From an uncultured Planktomarina sp. (GTDB lineage: Bacteria > Pseudomonadota > Alphaproteobacteria > Rhodobacterales > Rhodobacteraceae), in the NCBI GenBank assembly GCA_905182425.1, contig CAJJBP010000001.1, positions 1 through 64,000 of the forward strand: a DNA stretch of 64,000 nt, given 5' to 3'. The notes under the pieces were generated by a model, which searched no databases, was not told the DNA's origin, and was given only the letters and a program-made list of their open reading frames with translations. Every line of letters starts with the position of its first letter. Position 1 is the stretch's first letter. Made by a program: the position numbers and the translations under genes. This document shows, in pieces, positions 47,741 to 56,252 of the stretch.

Positions 47741-48919
47741 ATGCGCGCTACCTTAGTAATTTTGACGATGGCTTATGTGTTATCGCAATTCTACCGGGCT
47801 TTCTTGGCTGTACTGGCAGCACCTCTGCAGGTCGAGATCGGCGCGACTGCGGCACAGTTATCATCAGCATCTGGATATTGGTTTTTGGCGTTTGCTTTGA
47901 TGCAAATACCTGTGGGTTGGGCTTTAGACACCCTTGGCCCTAAGCGCACAAACGCAGTATTGCTAGCACTTGGTGCAGGCGGTGGGACGTTACTTTTCTC
48001 ACTTGCTACGACCCCTTGGCACGTTAGCGCAGCGATGGCCTTAATTGGTATTGGATGCTCTCCAGTGCTTATGGCATCCTATTATGTTCTGGCACGCAGT
48101 TTTCCCTCTGCCGCTTTTGCAACGATGGCTGCGTTCATTCTAGGAATTGGATCACTGGGTAATATTGGTGCAGCCTACCCAATGACATTGTTAGTCGATA
48201 CCATTGGTTGGCGCACGGCAATCGCACTTATTGGCTTATTAACTATTGCGGTTGCAGCCATTTGCTATGTGATCGTCAAAGACCCGCCCAAAGTCGAAAC
48301 ATCACAAAAAGGAAGCATTCTTGATTTACTGCGCATGCCAGAAATTTGGTTTATTCTTCCGCTGGTTTTAGTAAATTACGCAGCTGCGGCCGGTTTGCGA
48401 GGCCTTTGGATTGGGCCCTATTTTACTGATATATTTGGATCTACCGAGGCTCAGGTTGGCGTCGCAACCACAGTCATGGCACTAGCTATGATTGCAGGAA
48501 ATTTTTTCTATGGCCCATTAGATCGTCTATTCGGCACGAGAAAGTGGGTAATCTTCGCTGGAAACTTGAGTGGTTGCTTATTATGCGTCACGCTTTACGT
48601 CATCGGGGGATCAAACTACTGGACAACAATAGCTATCATGGCCGGTATTGGATTTTTTGGATCATCATTCCCAATTTTAGTTGCTCATGGCCGCAGCTTT
48701 TTTCCACAACATTTGATGGGCCGTGGCGTAACTTTGATTAATTTATTTGGCATTGGAGGCGTTGGAGTTATTCAAAATATGTCAGGCAGGGTTTATGAAG
48801 CCACAATAACGGAGGCCTCAGGAGCTCTTGCCCCATATAACGCCGTAGTTTTGCTGTTTAGTGCGTCAATGTTAGCAGGATTAATTATTTATCTGTTTTC
48901 ACAGGATCGAACTGACTAG
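47741..48919 (+). CDS. MFS transporter
   Basis: A 392-residue, 12-segment permease of the nitrate/nitrite-cynX-like or general MFS type. The first loop GWALDTLGPKRTNAVLL is the motif-A-like GxxxDxxGxR equivalent. A GGAG site lies 6 bp before ATG 47741. No substrate clue apart from the divergent SDR gene. Confidence 0.87.
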   Translation: MRATLVILTMAYVLSQFYRAFLAVLAAPLQVEIGATAAQLSSASGYWFLAFALMQIPVGWALDTLGPKRTNAVLLALGAGGGTLLFSLATTPWHVSAAMALIGIGCSPVLMASYYVLARSFPSAAFATMAAFILGIGSLGNIGAAYPMTLLVDTIGWRTAIALIGLLTIAVAAICYVIVKDPPKVETSQKGSILDLLRMPEIWFILPLVLVNYAAAAGLRGLWIGPYFTDIFGSTEAQVGVATTVMALAMIAGNFFYGPLDRLFGTRKWVIFAGNLSGCLLCVTLYVIGGSNYWTTIAIMAGIGFFGSSFPILVAHGRSFFPQHLMGRGVTLINLFGIGGVGVIQNMSGRVYEATITEASGALAPYNAVVLLFSASMLAGLIIYLFSQDRTD

Positions 48920-48982
48920 CCCCCTTCCCATTAATAGATCAGCGCGTTAAACGTGCCCGTCTTTGCAACAAGGAAAGAGCCT

Positions 48983-50005
48983 ATGTCTTATAAAGTCGTC
49001 ATAGTCGGTGCTACAGGTAATGTAGGCCGTGAAATTCTAAATATATTACACGAGCGTGCATTTCCTATTGAGAAAATTGCCGCATTGGCAAGCCGCAGAT
49101 CTATTGGTTCTGAAGTCAGCTTTGGCGATAAGACATTGAAGACGACGGATCTTGCAACGTTTGACTTTGCAGGATGGGATATCGCCCTTTTCGCAGTTGG
49201 ATCCAAAGCAACGAAGGAGTATGCTCCAAAGTCAGCAGCAGCTGGTTGTATAGTAATCGATAATTCAAGCTTGTATCGCTATGATCCATCAGTACCGTTG
49301 ATTGTGCCTGAAGTGAACGCAGATGCGATCCACGACTGTAAAAATAAAAATATCATCGCCAACCCAAACTGCTCCACAGCACAGATGGTTGTTGCTCTGA
49401 AGCCTTTGCACGACCGTGCAACAATCAAGCGCGTAGTCGTGAGTACGTACCAAGCGGTTTCGGGTGCCGGGAAAGAAGCAATTGACGAGCTTTGGGATCA
49501 AACCAAATCTATCTACAATCCAGTCGATAACAAACCTCCAACCAAATTCACCAAGCAGATCGCTTTTAACGTAATCCCGCATATCGATGTATTCATGGAC
49601 AGCGGCGATACGAAAGAAGAGTGGAAAATGATCGCTGAAACGAAAAAGATTATGGACCCTTCAATCAAAGTGACTGCAACTTGTGTGCGCGTTCCAGTAT
49701 TTGTTGGCCACTCAGAGTCCATCAATATCGAATTTGAAGAATTTTTAGATGAAGACGAAGCCCGCGACATCCTGCGCGAAGCACCAGGCTTGATGGTAAT
49801 CGATAAGCGCGAAGATGGCGGCTACGTGAGTCCGATCGAATGCGTTGGCGATTATGCAACTTTCATAAGCCGAATTCGTCAAGACGTGTCAGTTGAGAAT
49901 GGCTTAAATCTTTGGTGCGTATCTGATAACCTACGCAAAGGCGCCGCGCTCAATGCTGTTCAGATTGCCGAAGTTCTGGGAAACAAAGTGCTGAAAAAAG
50001 GCTGA
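48983..50005 (+). CDS. asd: Aspartate-semialdehyde dehydrogenase
   Basis: Reduces aspartyl phosphate to aspartate semialdehyde, the branch point to lysine, threonine and methionine. 340 residues; N-terminal VVIVGATGNVGREILNIL, catalytic Cys in NPNCSTAQMV, and VSTYQAVSGAGK and RVPVFVGHSE downstream. ATG 48983 with GGAAAG upstream gives the canonical start; the frame opens at 48953. The product feeds DapA. Confidence 0.95.
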   Translation: MSYKVVIVGATGNVGREILNILHERAFPIEKIAALASRRSIGSEVSFGDKTLKTTDLATFDFAGWDIALFAVGSKATKEYAPKSAAAGCIVIDNSSLYRYDPSVPLIVPEVNADAIHDCKNKNIIANPNCSTAQMVVALKPLHDRATIKRVVVSTYQAVSGAGKEAIDELWDQTKSIYNPVDNKPPTKFTKQIAFNVIPHIDVFMDSGDTKEEWKMIAETKKIMDPSIKVTATCVRVPVFVGHSESINIEFEEFLDEDEARDILREAPGLMVIDKREDGGYVSPIECVGDYATFISRIRQDVSVENGLNLWCVSDNLRKGAALNAVQIAEVLGNKVLKKG

Positions 50006-50022
50006 CAAGCTGTACACGCTAT

Positions 50023-50054
50023 GACAAGCGCTGTTTTTTTGCACAGGGCTTGTC
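50023..50054. terminator. Hairpin between convergent asd and carbonic anhydrase genes
   Basis: GACAAGC-G-CTGT (50023-50034) pairs with ACAG-G-GCTTGTC (50043-50054), 11 bp with one G/G mismatch, around a T-rich loop. Position between convergent genes suits a shared terminator, but no T-run follows on the plus strand. GACAAGC occurs once more just upstream (50003). Confidence 0.45.
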
Positions 50055-50086
50055 GGCAATCTAATTAACGTTACTAAAAAAAACCT

Positions 50087-50737
50087 TTAGATTTTTACAA
50101 AATTTTGCGTAACTACATTAAATTGTTCCAATGTTCCTTCAGCAATATCTGTCCAAAGGCCATGCAGACTGAGTTCACCCTTCTCGACAGAGCCTTGGAC
50201 AAACGGAAACGTCATGAGATTCTCGATCGATACCATGACCGCTTCACGTTCAAGCAGCGCAACACGCTCCTCCGCATCAGAAATATCTTTAACCTTTTCA
50301 AACCCTGGACGTAATATATCCATCCAACGACCAACAAAGCTACTGCTTTCTTCAAGTTCTGGCGCATGGCCTGTACACATATCATGACAGGCATTAACAC
50401 CACCACAACTTGAATGGCCTAAAACAATAATATGGGCGACTTTAAGAGCGGTTACAGCATATTCAACCGCAGCTGACGTCCCGTGTGGCTCACCATCAGG
50501 AAGGTATGCAGGAACCAAATTAGCTATATTACGGTGGATGAAAAATTCGCCCTGTTCCGCCCCGAACATTGCAGTAACATGAACGCGACTGTCACAACAT
50601 GAAATCACCATAGCTCGGGGGCGTTGCCCCTCACTCGCCAAACGACGGTACCATGAATGGTTATCCTCAAAGGTTGTAGCTTTCCAACCATGATAACGTT
50701 GAACAAGGTATGTCGGGAGGGGTTTTACAGCATCCAT
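50087..50737 (-). CDS. Beta-class carbonic anhydrase
   Basis: Interconverts CO2 and bicarbonate, supplying bicarbonate to carboxylases such as acetyl-CoA carboxylase. 216 residues with zinc ligands Cys48 (CCDSRV), His108 and Cys111 (LGHSSCGG), and IHRNIANLVP. ATG 50737 has AAGG upstream; GTG 50764 is an alternative. A 7-bp dyad lies just upstream of the chosen start. Confidence 0.93.
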   Translation of the reverse strand: MDAVKPLPTYLVQRYHGWKATTFEDNHSWYRRLASEGQRPRAMVISCCDSRVHVTAMFGAEQGEFFIHRNIANLVPAYLPDGEPHGTSAAVEYAVTALKVAHIIVLGHSSCGGVNACHDMCTGHAPELEESSSFVGRWMDILRPGFEKVKDISDAEERVALLEREAVMVSIENLMTFPFVQGSVEKGELSLHGLWTDIAEGTLEQFNVVTQNFVKI

Positions 50738-50755
50738 AGTGGTAACCTTAAATGA

Positions 50756-50774
50756 TTGTAACACAAAGTTACAA
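50756..50774. promoter_or_regulatory. Operator-like dyad upstream of the carbonic anhydrase gene
   Basis: TTGTAAC-ACAAA-GTTACAA is a perfect 7-bp inverted repeat with a 5-bp spacer, 18 bp before the start codon of the carbonic anhydrase gene. The T-N-A arrangement fits several helix-turn-helix regulators. No regulator is nearby and I do not assign one. Confidence 0.45.
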
Positions 50775-51049
50775 ACTAATTTCCCCGAATTCGCGGTTTA
50801 AACCTAGACTAAATTAAACAATATTTGAACTTTACCGCCTCAAAGGCTACATTATACGGAGAGTTTAAGGCAGCTGACAAAATAATATCAATCGGTGCGC
50901 TTGCGCGTTATAAACGCTAAACGGTTTGATATCGATTAATTCTTTCCTTCTCCATCATTATTTCGTCTTTTAAGTAGAATCTTGGGCTGCATTGCATTCA
51001 TTGGATGGCAGTGGTTACTTTATTATAAACTTACTAATAGGGATACCCC

Positions 51050-52435
51050 ATGCCAAAAACAAACTATTTCGCAGACAGTGCAACGTCCTCAATCCCACTA
51101 TCACTTGTGCCCGAGGATCAGGCGCAGGCTTGGCTTGTAGCGCAAGGAGCTGCAGCCCAAACGTGGGCGAAGGCCCAGGGGTGGACTGGTCAATTGGGAA
51201 AAGCCCTGGTGGTTACTGACACCGGAGAGCCAATTTTTGCAGCAATCGGAATGGGTGTAGAACAAGAACGCCATAAAAAGCGGTTTGGTGCAGTATCCGC
51301 AATTGCATCCTTGCCATCTGCAGTATTCAACCTTCTTGAAGATAATATCCAAACCGCTAACGAATTTGCACTGGGCTTTGCTTTATCTAAATATCGATAC
51401 ACTCGATACGCGTCACAAGCAGCCCATGCAGCAGAATTAATATGCCCAGTGGGTGTTGATAAAGCTAATATAAATGCAATCATATCTGGAGAATTCCTAA
51501 CCCGTGATTTAATAAATACGCCAGCTAACGACATGGGCCCCTCAGAACTAGAAGAAGAAGTGCGTAAGTTGGCCAAAAAACATAAAGCCACGATTTCTGT
51601 TATCACGGGAGACGCTTTGCTGAAGCAAAATCTTCCAATGATACATGCAGTAGGGCGCGCATCAGCTCGCGCACCGCGCTTGATTGATATGAAATGGGGT
51701 GACAGTGGCCCATCGTTAACGTTGGTTGGTAAGGGCGTCTGCTTTGACACAGGTGGGTTAAATATCAAACCAGGCTCATCAATGGGTTTAATGAAAAAAG
51801 ATATGGGAGGGGCTGCTCATGTCTTGGGGCTCGCACAGATGATAATGGCCACTAACCTGAAACTGCGGTTGCGGGTACTAATTCCCGCGGTAGAGAACGC
51901 GATTGGTAACTCTGCTTTTCGGCCACAAGATATTCTCACCAGCCGGAAGGGCCTTACTGTTGAGATAAATAATACCGATGCCGAAGGCCGTCTTGTGCTT
52001 GCGGATACTTTAGCTCTTGCTGATGAAACACCTCCCGATTTGATGATCTGTATTGCCACATTGACAGGAGCAGCAAGAGTGGCCGTCGGGCCAGATATTG
52101 CGCCATACTTTACGGATGATGCGGGCCTTAGTCATGTGGTTGCAACCGCGGCCCAAAACGTAAGTGATCCTGTATGGCAACTGCCTCTGCATGCTCCCTA
52201 TGAAACCATGATTGAGCCAGGGATTGCAGACTTAGATAATGCGCCAAAGGGCGGGTTTGCTGGCGCAATTACTGCTGCTCTCTTTTTGAAACGCTTCGTG
52301 AGTGACACACAAAAATTCATCCATTTTGATTGCTATGGCTGGCAACCAAGCAGTGCCCCTGCCCGACCAAAAGGTGGGGTTGGTCAAGGAACACGCGCAC
52401 TGTTCCAAGCCATCCCAGAAGTTTTAAAACTGTGA
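51050..52435 (+). CDS. Leucyl aminopeptidase family protein (M17)
   Basis: A 461-residue dizinc aminopeptidase removing N-terminal residues from peptides. Metal and catalytic motifs: LVGKGVCFDTGGLNIKPG, MKKDMGGAAHVLG and the hallmark NTDAEGRLVLADTL. Length is that of the short M17 form with a divergent N-terminal domain. Its stop overlaps the GTG start of the NlpC/P60 gene (GTGA), so the two are coupled: a cell-wall peptide hydrolase with a peptidase that could finish the peptides. Confidence 0.93.
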   Translation: MPKTNYFADSATSSIPLSLVPEDQAQAWLVAQGAAAQTWAKAQGWTGQLGKALVVTDTGEPIFAAIGMGVEQERHKKRFGAVSAIASLPSAVFNLLEDNIQTANEFALGFALSKYRYTRYASQAAHAAELICPVGVDKANINAIISGEFLTRDLINTPANDMGPSELEEEVRKLAKKHKATISVITGDALLKQNLPMIHAVGRASARAPRLIDMKWGDSGPSLTLVGKGVCFDTGGLNIKPGSSMGLMKKDMGGAAHVLGLAQMIMATNLKLRLRVLIPAVENAIGNSAFRPQDILTSRKGLTVEINNTDAEGRLVLADTLALADETPPDLMICIATLTGAARVAVGPDIAPYFTDDAGLSHVVATAAQNVSDPVWQLPLHAPYETMIEPGIADLDNAPKGGFAGAITAALFLKRFVSDTQKFIHFDCYGWQPSSAPARPKGGVGQGTRALFQAIPEVLKL

Positions 52436-53163
52436 CGCAGCTTTACCAAATCAAAGAACCAGTGGTTGATGTTTGTCGAACTCCCAGCGGTCCAAGAGAT
52501 CGACAACTACTACTGGGAGACACCTTCGAAGTTTTGAATCAGAAAGATGGTTGGTCCCATGGCAGTTCCGTCAAAAATGGATATCCAGGCTATGTTTACA
52601 CTGAATCCTTGGAGTTACTGGAAATAAAAACGCATTGGATTTGCACCCTATCGAGCCATGCCTATATTGAACCTGATTTAAAATCTGCCGACTGCTTATT
52701 CCTGCCGTTTGGCGCCCAGGTGCAGGTGCTGTCTGAAGGCGCAGGTTTTTTTCAAACAAAGCACGGTTTCATCCCGTACCAGCATTTACGAACTATGGAT
52801 AACTTGCTGCAGGATCCTGTTGAAGTTGCTTTGAGTTTTCTGGGTACCCCATATCTTTGGGGTGGAGACTCATCGCGCGGTATTGATTGCTCAGGACTGA
52901 TTCAGGCAGCCTGCGCTGCCTGTGGTCTAGATTGTCCCGGCGATAGTGGCGCGCAGCAAGCTTTCTTCCAAAAACCTGCTGGTCCGTTTGGGAGGGGTCA
53001 GCTTTTGTTTTGGAAAGGTCATGTTGCCATCACTTTAAATAGTGAAGATTTGGTACATGCAAATGCCCAAACCATGACTGTATGTTTAGAATCTATAGAA
53101 AATGCAATCGCGCGAATTTTAACTTCGCGGGGCGGGCCAGTTACCCACCATGCTCAGCTATAA
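52432..53163 (+). CDS. NlpC/P60 family cysteine hydrolase with N-terminal SH3-like domains
   Basis: A 243-residue protein cutting gamma-D-Glu-meso-Dap links in murein peptides. Two SH3-like segments (about 8-62 and 70-120) precede the NlpC/P60 domain: GTPYLWGGDSSRGIDCSGL with Cys153, KGHVAI with His197, and VHANAQ. No signal peptide, so it probably works on recycled peptides in the cytoplasm, in line with its coupling to the M17 aminopeptidase. Start GTG 52432 overlaps the upstream stop. Confidence 0.88.
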   Translation: MTQLYQIKEPVVDVCRTPSGPRDRQLLLGDTFEVLNQKDGWSHGSSVKNGYPGYVYTESLELLEIKTHWICTLSSHAYIEPDLKSADCLFLPFGAQVQVLSEGAGFFQTKHGFIPYQHLRTMDNLLQDPVEVALSFLGTPYLWGGDSSRGIDCSGLIQAACAACGLDCPGDSGAQQAFFQKPAGPFGRGQLLFWKGHVAITLNSEDLVHANAQTMTVCLESIENAIARILTSRGGPVTHHAQL

Positions 53164-53180
53164 AGTGCAAAAATCTTAGC

Positions 53181-53525
53181 TTAATCGACTGCGCGTATAA
53201 GTTTACGCTCGAGAACACCCAAGACAGATTTCAAATCTTGGCCTCGCTTCAAAACCTGACCCTCAGCACCAATAACTGCATATATTCCTTGCTTACTCCG
53301 TAGTTTTGGGCGTTTTTCAATACGGTATAGTGGATTTTCTGCTGTTCTTTTGAAGACTGAGAAAATAGCTACTTCGCGCAGATAAGAGATACCGTAATCT
53401 CGCCATTCTCCCGCTGCCACCATGCGTCCATATAAAGTTAAGATTGGTGCCAGTTCCAAGCGGTGAAAGGCAACTTGCTCAAAGATTTTACTATCCTTGG
53501 AGGTTTTCATGTTTACAATATTCAT
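53181..53525 (-). CDS. DUF2794 family protein
   Basis: A small protein of about 114 residues with the DUF2794 core: FHRLELAPILTLYGRMVAAGEWRDYGI, FSVFKRTAENPLYRIEKRPKL and a closing VLKRGQDLKSVLGVLERKL. The family is confined to alphaproteobacteria and has no known function. Start is uncertain: ATG 53525, ATG 53510 or TTG 53555. Convergent with the NlpC/P60 gene. Confidence 0.85.
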   Translation of the reverse strand: MNIVNMKTSKDSKIFEQVAFHRLELAPILTLYGRMVAAGEWRDYGISYLREVAIFSVFKRTAENPLYRIEKRPKLRSKQGIYAVIGAEGQVLKRGQDLKSVLGVLERKLIRAVD

Positions 53526-53838
53526 ATGCACAGGTTTGCCGTAAATTAGTTCCAAATCAACCCCAGCTTATTCATGCCGTGAAATAGCCTCAGGAGCTTG
53601 CTGTTCTGATTAGTATAATTACTGATGTTTTCAGAAGTTTATTCTAATATTATTCTAATACCCAAACTCCTTAGTGCAGACCTCTATTTCTACTAACGGC
53701 ATATTTCCTTCACACCATTCTATTTCATCTGGTGTGTAGGACGTTGAATTCACGAACATCACCAAAAGCAAATTTTTCTGTGATTATTATGGCTATGCTT
53801 GTCAATCATTTTCTAATCACTAGTCATTAACCTTGAAA
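53526..53838. other. Noncoding region of about 310 bp
   Basis: Very AT-rich sequence between the DUF2794 gene and the small-gene cluster. I see no frame with a plausible start site, no hairpin of note and no RNA signature. It should contain the DUF2794 promoter. Confidence 0.4.
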
Positions 53839-53964
53839 TTAGTTGCTGGTCATATCTAAATAACCTGCGATGCAAGCTATGCAGCCAATAAGCATAAACA
53901 AGCAGGAAGCTATGATGTCTTCGCCTAGTATTAGAAGATATGGAGTTATGATATCCTGACCCAT
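53839..53964 (-). CDS. Small hydrophobic protein (41 residues)
   Basis: A short frame preceded by GAAAGG 7 bp before the ATG. The product starts MGQDIITPYLLILGED and then has a single strongly hydrophobic segment, IIASCLFMLIGCIACIAGYL, with three cysteines, and a short polar tail. This looks like a one-span inner-membrane miniprotein. It is 62 bp downstream of the zinc-ribbon gene on the same strand. No family recognised; the good ribosome site and the hydrophobic bias are the evidence. Confidence 0.5.
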   Translation of the reverse strand: MGQDIITPYLLILGEDIIASCLFMLIGCIACIAGYLDMTSN

Positions 53965-54026
53965 AGTTTAACCTTTCAATTCCCAAATGGTCCGACTAAA
54001 AATAGTAGTTGGAATAACTTCCATTA

Positions 54027-54221
54027 TCACTCCCTTTTATAACCCACTGCCAAGTTATGGTCTGTCTCACAGGTATCCCCTGAGCAACACTCAAAGATGT
54101 TTGACTTACAGGTTACACATTGCTCATGTCCATGCACAACAACAGTGTTCAGTGGTAACTGACATCTAGGGCAACGCTGCTTGTGTGCGTTAGCTGGGTT
54201 AAGGTGGTTATCCATCTGCAT
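54027..54221 (-). CDS. Small cysteine-rich zinc-ribbon-like protein (64 residues)
   Basis: The product carries CPRCQLPLNTVVVHGHEQC, then VTCKSNIFECCSGDTC: two CxxC/CxxC-like knuckles plus His residues that could bind one or two zinc ions. The pattern resembles small zinc-ribbon proteins seen in other Roseobacters, but I cannot name a family. Its ATG (54221) shares one base with the stop of the upstream 50-residue gene, so the pair is translationally coupled. Confidence 0.7.
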   Translation of the reverse strand: MQMDNHLNPANAHKQRCPRCQLPLNTVVVHGHEQCVTCKSNIFECCSGDTCETDHNLAVGYKRE

Positions 54222-54373
54222 CAGTTATTGTCACCAGCTTTTTCCATTTCACTAACTCCCGCCAAGGTCATTACCGAAGCCCTATTTTGATATGCTGGCG
54301 AGTCCAACATCAGAAGAACACCTACCACAAAGGTCATTAATGCGGCATCGACTAATTTCTGGTTACTTATCAT
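54221..54373 (-). CDS. Small protein with one hydrophobic segment (50 residues)
   Basis: The frame starts MISNQKLVDAALMTFVVGVLLML and continues with a polar C-terminal half ending EMEKAGDNN. Residues 10-24 could span or enter a membrane. An AAAGAG site sits directly ahead of the ATG. The stop overlaps the zinc-ribbon gene start (TGATG), the best argument that both are real. No homologue recognised. Confidence 0.5.
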   Translation of the reverse strand: MISNQKLVDAALMTFVVGVLLMLDSPAYQNRASVMTLAGVSEMEKAGDNN

Positions 54374-54461
54374 CTCTTTGGCTTACGAGAAATCACTAAT
54401 TATAAATATGAACGGAAAAGTAATTAGGCGTATTCCGTGTTTGTTTCTAATCTCTTTTTGA

Positions 54462-56117
54462 TCATGCAAATCTACCTTGGCAAAACCATCCTCCTGAAAC
54501 TACACCCCCATGCGCAAAATATAGCCAAAACCTATCCCCAGCTTTGGTTAAGACTTGCCAATAGTCGCGTGTACCACTGCGCCATGCACGCTCAGCTAAC
54601 CACCATTCTGGTGCAATCCGCTCAGGCCCTTGGGCCTGGGCCACCTCATGAGTTTGCCCACGCCATTTAAACTGTGACGGTGCTTGCGGTCCGTCATGTG
54701 CTATCACTGGCTCTGGCTGAAACACAACCAAAGGGCGTGGCCGTGGTGAATCTTGCCAATCCATTTCAGGTACAGACCATGCGGCTGCCAACACTTGGGC
54801 TGCTTTTTCAGGGATATGGCTATCACCGGGGTGCAGTCGGGTAATAGCCTCTAATCCGATACGTGCGCCCAATATTCCTATGAGATCATCCAATGCTGTA
54901 TTTTCAGACAATCGTGCAGCAACTGCAGCCCCCGCCTCAATATGGCCTTTATGTTGCTGAGCGTGGATAGGCTCTGTTTGTGCAGCAACCACTCGCATAA
55001 TATCAACCCCAAATTCAGCATCAATCTCAGTGAGCTTTACCGCCAAAAGTGGATACATCCTATCCGAATCTGCAGTGGGCCGAGCCAATCCGACCTCAAC
55101 CCACTGCATTGTTTGATCTGTACGATACGCCTCTAAGCGTAACCGTCGCACACCACGACCTTTTGCACCTAATCCTGCACCCAGTCGTGGAAGCAACTTA
55201 TGCAATGCTGCCTGCATATCTTCCATACGGCCAATAGGTTCGGGCAATGTTAGCCTACAGGCAAAATGCAAGGCTTGCTTGGCTGGACTCACCGGTTCAG
55301 GCGCAACGCCCAGCGCTTGATCCATTCGGTAGACCGTGCCTTTGCCAAACCGGCGGGCAATTGAAGCGCGCGGCTGGCCAATAAGATCTTCAATGCGACG
55401 TATGCCCAACCGATTGAGTGCTACGACAACATGGTCTTCAAGCCGTAAGGCTTCAACAGGTAAAACTCCAAGAGCTTGACGCGTAAAACCAGCTAGAGCA
55501 ATTCGTCCCACCCCCCCGGTATTGGAATGAAGACGTGGAGGTTCCCCTCCGCGCTCCCAATTACGTCGCTTCACTGCACGGGACCGCGTGGCGTGTGCCT
55601 CCTGATCGATCGCATCTCCAGTACGGGCCAGTCTAATGGGTTGGCCTGCATATCGCGCTAAGGCCCAGGACGCGCCTTTTGTATCTGCTACCCCAAGATG
55701 CACAGATAAGCCCAAATCACAGCATTCTAATTCAATTTTTCGAACTAAATTGGCCTCACCCCCAAAAAGATGACTGCACCCTGTAAGGTCAAGCACTAGG
55801 GAATTATGAGCCTCCTCTGCCACCCAAGGTGAAAACTTACCTGCCCAGCGTCGCAAACTACTCAGAAAAAGAGCTTCTAATTGAAGATTTTGTAATCGGG
55901 TGATCAGGTCAGGGCACATCGCCATTGCGTCACGTAACGGTTGATCTTGTGTTAAACCATAGTCCTCTGCGCTGAGTGACAAAGAAGAAAGTACACGCAT
56001 TTGCCCAGTGTCACGCACTACAGCAAAGGGCAAATTTTCACATATACGGTCCTGCCGTAGCAGCCGCTCAGCCCCCATTCGAGGAAACCAAAGAGATAAT
56101 ATTCGACGATGTTGCAT
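54462..56117 (-). CDS. imuB: ImuB-like Y-family DNA polymerase homologue
   Basis: A 551-residue protein of the ImuB group, which acts with ImuA and DnaE2 in damage-induced mutagenesis. N-terminal HRRILSLWFPRMGAERLL replaces the DxD metal motif of active Pol IV, as expected for a catalytically dead ImuB; SLVLDLTGCSHLFGGE and LGVADTKGASWALARYAG follow, then GIRRIEDLIGQPRASIARRFG (helix-hairpin-helix). An SOS box precedes it. No imuA or dnaE2 is next to it; imuA normally lies just upstream, but here gpmI is divergent. Confidence 0.9.
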   Translation of the reverse strand: MQHRRILSLWFPRMGAERLLRQDRICENLPFAVVRDTGQMRVLSSLSLSAEDYGLTQDQPLRDAMAMCPDLITRLQNLQLEALFLSSLRRWAGKFSPWVAEEAHNSLVLDLTGCSHLFGGEANLVRKIELECCDLGLSVHLGVADTKGASWALARYAGQPIRLARTGDAIDQEAHATRSRAVKRRNWERGGEPPRLHSNTGGVGRIALAGFTRQALGVLPVEALRLEDHVVVALNRLGIRRIEDLIGQPRASIARRFGKGTVYRMDQALGVAPEPVSPAKQALHFACRLTLPEPIGRMEDMQAALHKLLPRLGAGLGAKGRGVRRLRLEAYRTDQTMQWVEVGLARPTADSDRMYPLLAVKLTEIDAEFGVDIMRVVAAQTEPIHAQQHKGHIEAGAAVAARLSENTALDDLIGILGARIGLEAITRLHPGDSHIPEKAAQVLAAAWSVPEMDWQDSPRPRPLVVFQPEPVIAHDGPQAPSQFKWRGQTHEVAQAQGPERIAPEWWLAERAWRSGTRDYWQVLTKAGDRFWLYFAHGGVVSGGWFCQGRFA

Positions 56118-56135
56118 CTATGGTAGCAGATCTTT

Positions 56136-56150
56136 GTTCTTGTTATGTTC
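56136..56150. promoter_or_regulatory. Alphaproteobacterial SOS box (LexA site) upstream of imuB
   Basis: GTTC-TTGTTAT-GTTC matches the alphaproteobacterial LexA consensus GTTC-N7-GTTC exactly, 18 bp before the imuB start. The site would repress imuB until DNA damage. It also lies 102 bp upstream of divergent gpmI, but imuB is the established kind of target. Confidence 0.85.
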
Positions 56151-56252
56151 TATTTAAATCAAGTAATATATCAGAGTCGAGTCCCTGGGTGTAAAAGCAG
56201 TGGCAGAACCAGCCAGATCGTATAAAAAGAGCCAACACTTAAGGAGTACACT

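Noticed and set aside
50880-50940. ATATCAA...TTTGATAT and GCGC-TT-GCGC near the aminopeptidase start
   Set aside because: The arms are short with mismatches, and no convincing overall fold or T-run emerges.
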